64,000 nt of DNA from Nostoc sp. B(2019) (GTDB lineage: Bacteria; Cyanobacteriota; Cyanobacteriia; Cyanobacteriales; Nostocaceae): NCBI RefSeq assembly GCF_010091925.1, contig NZ_WVID01000004.1:62001-126000 (forward strand). The letters run 5' to 3'. Both the position numbers and the translations under genes were made by a program. The notes under the pieces were generated by a model that worked only from the letters and a program-made list of their open reading frames with translations, was not told where the DNA came from and searched no databases. Shown piece by piece: positions 7,583-15,445 of this stretch (within the stretch, counting starts at the first letter, position 1; every line of letters starts with the position of its first letter).

Positions 7583-7653
7583 CTCTTGAAAAATCCAGAT
7601 CGCCGGAAGCCGGCGCTCCGGTTTTTCGCTATCTGGCGGATTCCGCCAGATAG
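7583..7653. repeat. Palindromic repeat copy 3 plus adjoining 25-bp palindrome
   Basis: 7583-7629 has the family boundaries CTCTTGAAAA ... TTTTTCGC, with an inner CGCCGG/CCGGCG hairpin. It shares its last base with a second perfect palindrome (7629-7653) that starts CTATCTGGCGGA. The latter recurs at 19206-19230 with one different central base. The pair lies downstream of the gene at 7659-7952 and could end its transcript. Confidence 0.7.
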
Positions 7654-7658
7654 ATTGG

Positions 7659-7952
7659 TCAAGGAAAATTTCTAATCAATTGCAGCAGTATCGCCTCAAG
7701 GCTTTGCAGTGCGGCGTTTGTCGTTCGCTGATGTTCCTCAAAATTACGTTGATGCCGCTCTGAACTTTCGCGTAGTTCTTGCACTACATCATCTAAGATT
7801 GCGCTACGAGCTAGTACTTGATTAGCAGTACTTATAAAATCATCTAGCTGTTGCTGTGTGTTTTCTATTTGCCTTTGCGACTCGATCTGCCTTCGGGCTA
7901 AATCCCTCAGCAATTCTCTTGTGGTTAAATTTTCGTCGTTCGCGTTGGTCAT
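7659..7952 (-). CDS. Coiled-coil protein, 97 aa
   Basis: The protein is almost entirely helical and rich in Gln, Glu and Arg with heptad spacing (residues about 15-90, for example RRQIESQRQIENTQQQLDDF). It has no Cys, signal peptide or membrane segment. It starts 5 bp after the stop of the larger upstream gene, so the two form an operon. Such proteins often oligomerise or tether partners. No specific function can be given. Confidence 0.65.
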   Translation of the reverse strand: MTNANDENLTTRELLRDLARRQIESQRQIENTQQQLDDFISTANQVLARSAILDDVVQELRESSERHQRNFEEHQRTTNAALQSLEAILLQLIRNFP

Positions 7953-7957
7953 ATTGA

Positions 7958-8854
7958 TTATGCTGCTAGCTGTAAAGCTCCTAGTTGTTCTAGCCTATAT
8001 TGGTGCTTGGCTTTCTCCTCTAGAGACACCCGCCACATCATGCGTTCGGAAGGGTTATTCGAGCCGGCGTATTGGGCAATAATGCGATCGCAGTTACAAA
8101 TATCTTTTTGGATTTGCTGAACCTCATCTATTTCGTAGCTTTGTTCTTCTATATGTATCGCAAGTTCGTTTTGCGCTTGCTGCCAGCTAAAAGTTGGGCT
8201 AACTCCTTGTGCGGGTTCCATCACTTGGGCAAATTGATTTGGAGCGATAGTTTCCGTCTCTCCAAACTTTTCAAGACAAGTGTCGGGTGCGGTATTACGT
8301 TGCAGCAAACTTCTGATAAACAAAGGTAGTGGCTGCCTAGAGCTTTTGAGATGGTTTTCAAACTCTGCACCAGCAAGTGGATCTTCTAACCGGATAATGC
8401 AAAAGCGATCACCCCTCTTGCTTTGTTTCCACTCCAGTACTTTGGGCGGCTCTTTAGGCTTTTTGGTTTCCTTGTTAATCGCCTTCATTTCCTCCCGCAC
8501 TTCTGCTACTGTAAGGCGATCGCTTTTGAGCCGCTCAATGATGGAAAGGTATTTGTTGTTGCACAAAGCCATTATGGTTTTGATGTCCAACAATTCTAGG
8601 TTGCTGGGGTCAATTTCACCCAACCACTCACCAACATGAACGTAGGGTGTTGCGGTGGAACCTGCCCATCCCATAGATTCTTTTGTCTCTCTCCATTCAG
8701 GGCGATCAGATGTCAGCCTAGCAACATATACCGATTGACAAAAACTGACAAAAGCGCGGGTTAAAACTGCTGCTGAAGATTGAAGTTGAGGGATGAGGAC
8801 TGAAACGTCAAAGCCGGTCAAATCCTGAATTAGAGCTGATTCGGTGCTGCTCAT
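7958..8854 (-). CDS. Hypothetical protein, 298 aa
   Basis: I do not recognise a family. The first half is mixed alpha/beta and mentions no catalytic signature. A basic linker (NKETKKPKEPPKVLEWK) lies near residues 128-145 and the C-terminal 100 residues are predicted coiled coil. It is the first gene of a two-gene operon with the coiled-coil protein. Its upstream region carries two direct repeats (8917-8952) and an inverted repeat AAGTGCTC/GAGCACTT (8888-8922), which suggests regulation. Confidence 0.6.
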   Translation of the reverse strand: MSSTESALIQDLTGFDVSVLIPQLQSSAAVLTRAFVSFCQSVYVARLTSDRPEWRETKESMGWAGSTATPYVHVGEWLGEIDPSNLELLDIKTIMALCNNKYLSIIERLKSDRLTVAEVREEMKAINKETKKPKEPPKVLEWKQSKRGDRFCIIRLEDPLAGAEFENHLKSSRQPLPLFIRSLLQRNTAPDTCLEKFGETETIAPNQFAQVMEPAQGVSPTFSWQQAQNELAIHIEEQSYEIDEVQQIQKDICNCDRIIAQYAGSNNPSERMMWRVSLEEKAKHQYRLEQLGALQLAA

Positions 8855-8916
8855 GATAGTATTGTTTTAGGTTTTATTGACCACCAGAAGTGCTCTCAAG
8901 TTTGGTCGCTGGGGAG

Positions 8917-8952
8917 CACTTTTGGTATAACTAATTTTACCACTTTTGGTAT
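8917..8952. promoter_or_regulatory. Two direct repeats CACTTTTGGTAT, 24 bp apart
   Basis: Exact copies at 8917-8928 and 8941-8952 lie upstream of the minus-strand gene starting at 8854. Spacing of 24 bp and location suit an operator or iteron-like site. There is no evidence for the bound protein. Confidence 0.45.
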
Positions 8953-8959
8953 GTGAAAA

Positions 8960-8987
8960 CGATGCCTGCGGCGGACTACGCCAACGC
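8960..8987. repeat. Dispersed Nostoc-type repeat (CGATGCCTGCGGCGG)
   Basis: One of four copies of a roughly 29-bp GC-rich repeat in the window. The others are at 17609-17637 (reverse), 17811-17839 and 59161-59189. This copy has two differences from the others in its second half. Confidence 0.6.
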
Positions 8988-8989
8988 AC

Positions 8990-9328
8990 CTAGCCAAGTG
9001 TTTCTGCAATCTCTGCGCCAAGTTCCTGCACAGTTCGCTCATCGGCTAACTTACCAACGTTGCGAATAGATTCGGCAAGGATGGTGAAAGTATTGCCTGT
9101 AGAGATTGCTTGAGGACTAAAAGCTCCTCCTAGATAACTGATAGCTTGAGCATATTTATCAGTCGGGTTGAAGGCTGCCAGTTTTTTCACCTCAGCATAG
9201 TTGCCTGCCCGGAACGCCGTAAGCACTTCACGGTGTAGGTTCGTCATCGGCGGCATCTTGTCTATGATGGCATCTACGGCTTTTTGAATTCTTTCTTTAG
9301 TTAGTTCTGTGGACTGTGTTGCCTGCAT
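8990..9328 (-). CDS. Hypothetical protein, 112 aa
   Basis: The protein is helical and soluble and begins with a Thr/Gln-rich leader. Residues 10-60 are predicted to form helices around an FRAGNYAEVKKL segment that resembles a TPR-like helical hairpin, but there is no clear repeat. It lies 3 bp downstream of the double-RHH-like gene and is probably co-transcribed with it. No family is recognised. Confidence 0.6.
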   Translation of the reverse strand: MQATQSTELTKERIQKAVDAIIDKMPPMTNLHREVLTAFRAGNYAEVKKLAAFNPTDKYAQAISYLGGAFSPQAISTGNTFTILAESIRNVGKLADERTVQELGAEIAETLG

Positions 9329-9331
9329 TTT

Positions 9332-9847
9332 TTATTCTCCTTTTAGCCAATCGTTAGAAGTTTCTGCCACCACTTGAGCGGCATACAATGAATCCCAGTT
9401 GCGAATCAGATGTTCATGGATAATTTTAGAAATGAACCTAGTCGCACTCGACCCATCAAAATGAATTGCAGTCCTCAGTAGCAGGTAATTTTGTCGCGTC
9501 AAAGCAAAGTAATTGCTTTGCTTTTCAAGCACTCCATCCGGCAGAATAATGTGCGCTAAAGGGTCTTTAGATACTTCGTCTTCCAGTATTGGATTTTTAT
9601 AAGGGGGTAAACCCTTAAACCCCTCCCCTAGAACTATTTGCACCCATTCAGAAGCAGAAATTTCTCTCTTGCGTAAATCCAATATTGCCAATTGAGTGTA
9701 GTAGACGCGATTTCGCCCTAGCCACCCCCTTGTGTATTGCATGATCAATGTCTGCCTAGAATCGCCCGACGCATCGCTGAAAGCTTCTAGCTTTTCGTCA
9801 TTTTCTGGAGTTACGTAATAGCGGGACAGTGAAAATTGATATGCCAT
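9332..9847 (-). CDS. Hypothetical protein with two RHH-like segments, 171 aa
   Basis: Two segments have the strand-helix-helix look of ribbon-helix-helix domains: residues 10-45 (YYVTPENDEKLEAFSDASG, then RQTLIMQYTRGWL) and 110-150 (NYFALTRQNYLLLRTAIHF, then ATRFISKIIHEHLI). It may be a single-chain RHH pseudodimer that binds DNA, an inference from pattern alone. The downstream gene follows after 3 bp. Its start lies 160 bp from the oppositely transcribed gene at 10007. Confidence 0.55.
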   Translation of the reverse strand: MAYQFSLSRYYVTPENDEKLEAFSDASGDSRQTLIMQYTRGWLGRNRVYYTQLAILDLRKREISASEWVQIVLGEGFKGLPPYKNPILEDEVSKDPLAHIILPDGVLEKQSNYFALTRQNYLLLRTAIHFDGSSATRFISKIIHEHLIRNWDSLYAAQVVAETSNDWLKGE

Positions 9848-10006
9848 GAGGGCATTAATATTGATTTAGGTCATAATGCTTTAATTTTATATCAAGCAGG
9901 TGCAAGTTGTGATAATATTTTTGAATTAAAAGCGATCGCCCCCGCAAAGACGCGATCGCTCCCACCTTTCGGCAGTAACCCCAAAGTCACTTGGAGCTAC
10001 CAAATT

Positions 10007-10216
10007 ATGACACCTCAAGAATACGCTTTAAAACACAAACTCAAGCCAATCGCGGTAGCTTACGAGCATTGCATCAGCGAGAATGCATACCGCAAGCAGA
10101 CCTTGGCGACTGAAAATAGAACAAAACCATCTGCTACAACGTGCCGGATATCGCAGCTGCTTGATTTCATTCGCCAAACTGGATACGAACCGCCACAACC
10201 CATTTTTTTTGATTAA
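10007..10216 (+). CDS. Hypothetical protein, 69 aa
   Basis: The ATG at 10007 is preceded by GGAG at a good distance (9993-9996), so I prefer it to an upstream start at 9836 that would overlap the divergent gene. The product is short and basic in the middle, with no recognised domain. An intrinsic terminator (10255-10275) follows the stop by about 40 bp, which supports a real monocistronic unit. Confidence 0.55.
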   Translation: MTPQEYALKHKLKPIAVAYEHCISENAYRKQTLATENRTKPSATTCRISQLLDFIRQTGYEPPQPIFFD

Positions 10217-10254
10217 TTGTTGAGCAATTCCGAAATCATTGATTGATTCAATTG

Positions 10255-10275
10255 CCCGCCGCGTGCGGGTTTTTT
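10255..10275 (+). terminator. Intrinsic terminator after the 69-aa gene
   Basis: The stem CCCGC/GCGGG with a 5-nt loop is followed directly by six T residues. Confidence 0.8.
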
Positions 10276-10307
10276 AATATCAAATTACTGAAACAAAGCT
10301 GAAACCT

Positions 10308-10327
10308 GTTCCAGTAAAAACTGGAAC
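10308..10327. promoter_or_regulatory. Perfect 8-bp inverted repeat upstream of the 10413 gene
   Basis: GTTCCAGT and ACTGGAAC are separated by AAAA. It lies about 85 bp upstream of the next start with no T-run, so it is more likely an operator than a terminator. Confidence 0.4.
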
Positions 10328-10412
10328 TTTGGATTTCACACTTAACGCCATAAATTCATCCTAAGTTGTCACGCAAACCGCATAAATCTATCAAAAACAG
10401 TGGTTTTGCGGC

Positions 10413-10649
10413 GTGGAAATTAAAAAGTGGAACGCGGATGTTTCAGCCCTTACATTACCACTGAAACAAATGGATAACCCTCGACTTTACAAAGCAAGCC
10501 TAGAGGCACTCACTACGGCTAACTGCCCTAAAAAATTAGCCGAGAAAGTTTCAAAAATCGTCGCCAATGACGAAGGCGGACAACCAAATTTGGGACGCAC
10601 CCCAGAGGAAACCGAGGCAGTACGTGAAGCAGCCAAGTACCTCCAATAA
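10413..10649 (+). CDS. Hypothetical protein, 78 aa
   Basis: It uses a GTG start. It is a small helical protein with a Lys/Ala-rich middle (NCPKKLAEKVSKIVAND) and an acidic end. It has no membrane segment and no recognised domain. Its last 83 bp overlap the start of the following frame, which raises doubt about one of the two starts. It appears to head an operon running to about 11191. Confidence 0.5.
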   Translation: MEIKKWNADVSALTLPLKQMDNPRLYKASLEALTTANCPKKLAEKVSKIVANDEGGQPNLGRTPEETEAVREAAKYLQ

Positions 10650-11022
10650 GCTTGATATCCTGGACTTCTTCGACAATCGTTCGGGAGTGCGTAGTCAATT
10701 TGAGCCATACTTTCTCTCTCGTGAGCAATGGGCGGATTGTTTGGGTATTGGGCGCACAACCATCTGGAGATGGGAGCAAAAGATTGTCCGGTTAGTAATC
10801 GCCATCCTCCAAGAATATCAGACCGGACACGATTACCTCGATAACTATCAGCGCTTCATTCTTGCCGCCATCTATGCCTTGAAAAACGGCTATGTAGAGT
10901 CGGGTAGAAAAATGAGCAATGACGAGGTGAAAAGCTACTTGAGAAAAAAGCGCACCTCATTGACTAGAGAACAATTTGAGAATTGGAGATCCAATTATGA
11001 CAATCAATCCTACAGACCGTAA
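10567..11022 (+). CDS. Helix-turn-helix protein, 151 aa
   Basis: An HTH is visible near residues 50-72 (LSREQWADCLGIGRTTIWRWEQ), similar to phage and plasmid DNA-binding proteins. The rest is helical and basic (KSYLRKKRTSLTREQFENW). The ATG at 10567 overlaps the previous gene by 83 bp. A GTG near 10685, just before the HTH region, is an alternative. A regulator or replication-initiation accessory role is possible and not provable here. Confidence 0.6.
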   Translation: MTKADNQIWDAPQRKPRQYVKQPSTSNKLDILDFFDNRSGVRSQFEPYFLSREQWADCLGIGRTTIWRWEQKIVRLVIAILQEYQTGHDYLDNYQRFILAAIYALKNGYVESGRKMSNDEVKSYLRKKRTSLTREQFENWRSNYDNQSYRP

Positions 11023-11191
11023 AACTGAAACTCACATTTTTCCAGCCTTTTTGACTAGCGATCAAAAAACCAATGTTCGAGAGGTTGTGCTAACTCAAAA
11101 AGCAGGAGCACCAGATTGCATGGATTTTCATGAAGCAAGAATGCAGGTTTCAAGCTACAAAATCTCAGGAAGAGGTTACAAAATCGATTGA
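10997..11191 (+). CDS. Hypothetical protein, 64 aa
   Basis: The ATG at 10997 has GGAG 8 nt upstream (10985-10988), which decides this start over one at 10976. It overlaps the end of the HTH gene by 26 bp. It is small and basic with no recognisable motif. It lies just before the membrane-ATPase operon and may belong to its leader. Confidence 0.45.
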   Translation: MTINPTDRKTETHIFPAFLTSDQKTNVREVVLTQKAGAPDCMDFHEARMQVSSYKISGRGYKID

Positions 11192-11231
11192 TAGCAAATC
11201 TACGAGGGTTGTCACAATTGGAGAATAGGGA

Positions 11232-11942
11232 ATGGCGTACACTAGAGCCGAATTATTTCAGCATTTTGACGGGGAATACACCCAAGCTCAAATACTTCAG
11301 GGATTGGGTGAACTGGCAGCGATTGACAAACGAATTAACCCGCAGGGCGAGGAATTTGACGAGATAATCATTGAGCAATTAGAAGATATCTTTTGCATCA
11401 TTCAAGATGCTGTAGACAAACACAAATTGCTAGCAGCAAGGGGAGAAGACCTTGTACCAGTTGAGCAGATAGCAATGGAATTGGTAGGCGATCGCGCCTG
11501 TGATATCCCCATTGAAGTGTTCAAAGGGTTTGTGGAGATTGTTGCAGGAGAAGCGATCGCACGGGCAGTATTAGAACATCAGCTATCAGAGGCAGTTTAT
11601 AGCCAAACTCTGACTGATTTAGATGTCAAAGCACTATCCGGTAAGAATCAGCAAGCTGCCAACCGCATTGCTTTGATGTCTCATTTAATCAGCAATCCCG
11701 AAACTGTGGAGAAAATTTTACAGGATTACGGTGTGAGTACAGCCCCAAGCCTCCAACTAATTGAAACAACAGCTTCTTGCAGCATTGATTTTGACCCTGA
11801 CGCATTCTTGGCAGAGGTAAATGACCCAAAAAAGTTACCAACAGTACCAGAGACGCTCAGAACAGTACAGGACACGAAATTGCTCACACAACAGCTGCTC
11901 AATCAATACAACAGGCGTTACACGAGCGCACAGGTTTTATGA
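11232..11942 (+). CDS. Hypothetical protein, 236 aa; first gene of the membrane-ATPase operon
   Basis: The protein is acidic, soluble and largely helical, with no known domain. The N-terminus (YTRAELFQHFDGEYTQAQI) is followed by repeated acidic helices. The stop overlaps the ATG of the next gene by 4 bp (ATGA), and three more coupled junctions follow. The five products are therefore probably made in fixed ratios and work together. As the only cytoplasmic non-enzymatic member, it could be an adaptor or regulator of the ATPase at the operon end (inference). Confidence 0.65.
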   Translation: MAYTRAELFQHFDGEYTQAQILQGLGELAAIDKRINPQGEEFDEIIIEQLEDIFCIIQDAVDKHKLLAARGEDLVPVEQIAMELVGDRACDIPIEVFKGFVEIVAGEAIARAVLEHQLSEAVYSQTLTDLDVKALSGKNQQAANRIALMSHLISNPETVEKILQDYGVSTAPSLQLIETTASCSIDFDPDAFLAEVNDPKKLPTVPETLRTVQDTKLLTQQLLNQYNRRYTSAQVL

Positions 11943-12403
11943 AGTGGCTAAACCGCAATCCGATGACGGCGGTATTCTTCTTCGGCTTCTGCGTGTGCAT
12001 CGCTCTTTCATCGGGAAATTTGAAAAATCAGTGGGGAGCGATCGCTTCTCTCCAGCAGAAATCTCAAGAGAATACCTCAAAGCAATGGAACCTCACCTTA
12101 TCTCAGCAGCAAACAGACGGCATAGCCAAAGTTGCTGAGGCACGGTACACCAAAGGCTGTCGGCTAGTAGTTGCAAAGCGAAGTCCTGGACAATTCACCA
12201 CCTTAACTGAAGGGCGTCCGGTGTTTGACCGTGTTCGCAATGCCCCTTTACCAGCAGGGACGGTAGTATGCGATGCCTACGGCAATACCGCCCGAATTAT
12301 TGAGGGCAATGTGGTGGGGGAGATTGCTTTTACTGGGAATCAAGCAGTGATTGACAAGGTAGTTAAAAGGTCGAAAGCTAGGTACTCTTCACCGAATTTG
12401 TAA
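11939..12403 (+). CDS. Membrane-anchored exported protein, 154 aa
   Basis: A single hydrophobic segment near residues 9-27 (PMTAVFFFGFCVCIALSSG) acts as a signal anchor or signal peptide. The remaining 125 residues form a polar, beta-rich extracytoplasmic domain with two cysteines (CRLVV and VVCDAYG) that could pair. No family is recognised. Starts and stops overlap on both sides (ATGA at 11939 and TAATG at 12401), so it is in the coupled operon. The layout resembles small periplasmic components of secretion or conjugation machines, by analogy only. Confidence 0.65.
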   Translation: MKWLNRNPMTAVFFFGFCVCIALSSGNLKNQWGAIASLQQKSQENTSKQWNLTLSQQQTDGIAKVAEARYTKGCRLVVAKRSPGQFTTLTEGRPVFDRVRNAPLPAGTVVCDAYGNTARIIEGNVVGEIAFTGNQAVIDKVVKRSKARYSSPNL

Positions 12404-13089
12404 TGAACCAATCCAAAAGCACTAACCGAGGCACAGACACCCGTACTTTCATCAAAATTCTGTATTGGGCAGCGGTGATTTGCGGCATCTGGTTTGCCTA
12501 TCTCAATATCCAACCTTATGCCCATGCCATCAAAATCATTATCGGTAATACGGCAACCGATAGCACTCTGCTGCAATTTATCTATTCAATCCCCCTCATC
12601 GGCCCTATTGCTGCTACAGCTGGCACGGCATTGCACTGGTTTGTAGGTCTGTTGATTTGGATAATTGTGCAAACCATTGAAGTTTTCCCCATCATCTTGA
12701 AACGCGATCGCGCCTTTATGAAGGTGCTGATCAATAAGGCGCAAACTGCTGACAAATTTGAGATTAAAGACAATGATGACCCTACATTAGCAACTCTAAA
12801 ACGCTGGTACAACTCGTTTCCAACCTTGACCATGACTAGCGCTCGTAATCTGGCGCTGTTCGTGTACGCCATTGACTTTTGTTTTTGTGCTTTAGTCTAT
12901 CCCCCTTGCGAGGACGGTTTTGGGCAGTTGATGTTTATTCTTGCCTCTGGTCAGTGGGGGCAGATTGATTGGAAGAACGTCACTTTATTACTAGTTACAC
13001 TTTTTGCAATTGAAGCGATCATCAAGCTCATTTTTTGGCTTGGGGAAATTGCCTACTTTATGAAATCAGCACATTCGAGGCAAGCATGA
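12403..13089 (+). CDS. Polytopic membrane protein, 228 aa
   Basis: There are four to five hydrophobic segments: about residues 18-38 (LYWAAVICGIWFAYLNI), 58-98 (two closely spaced helices), 145-165 (NLALFVYAIDFCFCALVY) and 195-220 (LLLVTLFAIEAIIKLIFWLG). A cytoplasmic loop (residues 100-140) contains charged residues. No signature of a transporter family is seen. The stop overlaps the GIY-YIG gene's ATG by 4 bp. It is a candidate membrane platform for the other three membrane-associated proteins of the operon. Confidence 0.7.
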   Translation: MNQSKSTNRGTDTRTFIKILYWAAVICGIWFAYLNIQPYAHAIKIIIGNTATDSTLLQFIYSIPLIGPIAATAGTALHWFVGLLIWIIVQTIEVFPIILKRDRAFMKVLINKAQTADKFEIKDNDDPTLATLKRWYNSFPTLTMTSARNLALFVYAIDFCFCALVYPPCEDGFGQLMFILASGQWGQIDWKNVTLLLVTLFAIEAIIKLIFWLGEIAYFMKSAHSRQA

Positions 13090-13526
13090 AAGGCACGGTG
13101 TATTTGCTAAATGCCAAAGGTACTAACCGCTATAAAATCGGCTACACTAACAGGCATTTTCAAGCCAGGTTAACAGAAATCGGTGGCAGACAAAGCCCCT
13201 ATCCATTGGTAGCGATAAAAACAATCCTGGTGGAGGATGCCCACGCGATTGAGTTAGCCTTACATCGCCAGTTTGCCCAACAGCGCAAGCATGGCGAATG
13301 GTTTGAATTCAATCCTTACCAACTCAGGCAGGTGCGTCGGGCAATGGACAAAACAATAGCACAACCGATAAGAGAGCCAATACCTTTTTTACTAATGATA
13401 CTAGGGCTGCTGATTATGATCCTCCCCGTCCTGAGCCATTACCAGCGAAAAGTCGGAGCGCCGGAAACCGGCGCTCTGAACTTTTCAAGACAACAGCAAC
13501 CCCAAGTAATTACTCAACCAAAGTGA
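13086..13526 (+). CDS. GIY-YIG (T5orf172/MUG113-like) protein with C-terminal membrane anchor
   Basis: The N-terminal 85 residues have the GIY-YIG nuclease pattern: VYLLNAKG for the GIY strand, RYKIGYTNR for the YIG strand with its Arg, and HGEWFEF with the Glu typical of T5orf172/MUG113 proteins. A strong hydrophobic segment (residues about 98-117, PFLLMILGLLIMILPVL) then anchors it. The ATG at 13086 overlaps the previous gene (ATGA). A palindromic repeat is inserted in frame and encodes part of the tail after the membrane segment. A membrane-tethered GIY-YIG protein beside a translocase-like ATPase is unusual. Confidence 0.75.
   Translation: MKGTVYLLNAKGTNRYKIGYTNRHFQARLTEIGGRQSPYPLVAIKTILVEDAHAIELALHRQFAQQRKHGEWFEFNPYQLRQVRRAMDKTIAQPIREPIPFLLMILGLLIMILPVLSHYQRKVGAPETGALNFSRQQQPQVITQPK
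13445..13491. repeat. Element-specific palindromic repeat, copy 4 (reverse), inside the GIY-YIG gene
   Basis: Reverse orientation: GCGAAAAGT ... ACTTTTCAAGAC. The inner hairpin GAGCGCCGG/CCGGCGCTC has an AAA loop. The reading frame is kept. It encodes about 16 residues near the C-terminus. Confidence 0.75.
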
Positions 13527-14962
13527 TGTCCGCGTTTAACCCTAACCAACGCCAACTAACACCCGCCGAATGGCAAGCGATCGCCTCAAACTCTATCGAG
13601 GATAATAGCTGCCAATATTTGATTATTGGCGGCATAGTGTTGGGGTTTTTTGCGGCATCTGCCACTGGGTTCCCTCCAACCGGTTTACTTGTGGCAGCTT
13701 GGGGCTTTTATTCAGCCTGGAACAAGACAAAGCAAGCCAACCGCAGTGAGGTGGCCATCAATAATTACGGGTGCGTGGCTCATGTCTTGGAGGGGGATAA
13801 CTTTCGTGATTTTCGCCGCCAGGTCGGGGATGCTGAAATATTGCGACAAATCGAATGGGCAACGGAACGCGGATACAAGCTGAGTAATGACGCGCTTGAT
13901 TATTGGGAAACTCAATCAGCGTCCCAAAAATTAGAGGAAATCGTTACTCCAATGCAGCTTTCAACAGCCAATGCCAACAAGGAAACGCACCAAATGTACA
14001 GTTATGCTCTCATTCCCGATAAACAAACTAACTTTGTAGACTTCAGGCGGGAAGTCCTAGACCTTGCAAAGTCGCTAGCAGAGGATTTAAAAAACACTCT
14101 CATCATTGGGGTTCCAGGCGTTGGCAAAGATTTCTTTGTCAGCAACGCGCTGGAGTGGGTTCGCAAACTTCATCCCAACTGCACAATATTTTTTATTGAC
14201 CCCAAGAACGACCCCAAAGAAACAGGATATTTCCAAGGGCGAGTAGATCAACTTTTTCGTTTAAATATTTGTGAAGCAACTCCCGCAGAGGTTTACGGAT
14301 GGGTTCAAAGATGTTTAGAAACTTACGATAAATTCGACGCTGGCACGGGCTTAAAGTTGCTCATATTCAATGAAATTGCTGCCACCAACAAAACACTTTC
14401 CAACGTCAAAGGTGCGCTAAATTGGCTTACTTCTAAAATGGTTGGATACAGCAGCTCTGGCGATTCTCGCGGTATCAAAATCTGGGGAATGTCTCAAAAC
14501 GCCCACAATTCTGGAATCGGTTTTGACGGTGGGTCAAAGTCTATTTTTATTCCCATCGTCATTGTTTCAGAATCTCAGATTTCAGCATCAGAGCAAGTCT
14601 TGAGGGCGCAGATAATTCCCAATGATAAGCGCCTCAAATCCGATGAAATCAAAGCACTGTGCCAAAAGTCCCCCGTAAAACGTGCCATTTTTCATGGGGG
14701 ACTTAACGAGTGGTTTCCAATGCCACAGATGACCAACTACTCAGGATATGATCGCGATAACCGCACTTTCCTTAATGCCCCGAAAAACCAGGCCCAGATA
14801 CTAATCAGCAAACTGGAGGCAACCGATAAAACCTCACTTGACAGCTTCATCCTTGAGGATTTGGGCATAACTGGGGAGAAAAAAGAGCGGATGAGGCAAG
14901 GGATATTAGAAGCGATCGCCGGACTCAACCGCAACGACCTGCTGCAAAAGTTCGCCTCCTGA
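13526..14962 (+). CDS. Membrane-associated P-loop ATPase (VirD4/TraD/FtsK-like), 478 aa
   Basis: The N-terminus has one or two hydrophobic segments near residues 28-62 (YLIIGGIVLGFFA and GLLVAAWGFYSAW). The ATPase domain follows. Its Walker A, GVPGVGKD near residue 195, ends in Asp where Ser/Thr is usual. FFIDPKND lies near 222. The Walker B-like strand LKLLIFNEIA (near 280) has Asn-Glu. A Gln-containing sensor, IWGMSQN, lies near 325. This order recalls coupling and translocation ATPases of conjugation and DNA-segregation systems. It is the last gene of the coupled operon (TGATG junction with the GIY-YIG gene). A DNA translocase or conflict ATPase is inferred, not shown. Confidence 0.75.
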   Translation: MSAFNPNQRQLTPAEWQAIASNSIEDNSCQYLIIGGIVLGFFAASATGFPPTGLLVAAWGFYSAWNKTKQANRSEVAINNYGCVAHVLEGDNFRDFRRQVGDAEILRQIEWATERGYKLSNDALDYWETQSASQKLEEIVTPMQLSTANANKETHQMYSYALIPDKQTNFVDFRREVLDLAKSLAEDLKNTLIIGVPGVGKDFFVSNALEWVRKLHPNCTIFFIDPKNDPKETGYFQGRVDQLFRLNICEATPAEVYGWVQRCLETYDKFDAGTGLKLLIFNEIAATNKTLSNVKGALNWLTSKMVGYSSSGDSRGIKIWGMSQNAHNSGIGFDGGSKSIFIPIVIVSESQISASEQVLRAQIIPNDKRLKSDEIKALCQKSPVKRAIFHGGLNEWFPMPQMTNYSGYDRDNRTFLNAPKNQAQILISKLEATDKTSLDSFILEDLGITGEKKERMRQGILEAIAGLNRNDLLQKFAS

Positions 14963-14968
14963 AAATTT

Positions 14969-15445
14969 TCAGCTAACACCAACAGGTGATTTCTGATTAG
15001 ATTTCTTAGAGCTTGCTGATTCCCTACGTTGAATTTCTTTTTCTAGGTCAGAGAGTATGTCCCCAATGGGATGAATCGCTTTTATAACAACCTGCCCCTT
15101 ATTTTTTCCGCTAAGTTTGACAATTGTTTCAACGGATTCATCTGATTTGACCCAATATAGATGCTCGTTACAAAAAATCAGAAATTTTCCAGAGAGAGAT
15201 TTGTCAAACCCATGCTCTCGGATGTAATCAACTACCTTCCTGATTTCCTGCATAGACAACTGCTCTCTGAGTCTTGCGATCGCCCTCAACTCAAGAACTT
15301 GGTTTAGGCTGTAGAGAACTACTGGATGACTTTCACTACCCAGCTTTGTTGGCTCCACAACACCAGATTTATCAAGCCGACTTAGCTGCCCTGAACTTAG
15401 TCCAGTCAGCTTTAGAACCTCCTGCCTTGAAAATAAGTTGCTCAC
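14969..15445 (-). CDS. MerR-like transcription regulator, 158 aa
   Basis: An N-terminal winged HTH is seen: residues 5-30 (FSRQEVLKLTGLSSGQLSRLDKSG), then a wing (PVVLYSLNQVLELRAIARLR). The C-terminal part (residues 85-158) is unrelated to the usual MerR dimer helix and ends in a Lys/Ser-rich tail. It is convergent with the ATPase gene, 6 bp apart, and divergent from the Cas2-like gene. It is therefore placed to control one or both, which is an inference. Confidence 0.75.
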   Translation of the reverse strand: MSNLFSRQEVLKLTGLSSGQLSRLDKSGVVEPTKLGSESHPVVLYSLNQVLELRAIARLREQLSMQEIRKVVDYIREHGFDKSLSGKFLIFCNEHLYWVKSDESVETIVKLSGKNKGQVVIKAIHPIGDILSDLEKEIQRRESASSKKSNQKSPVGVS

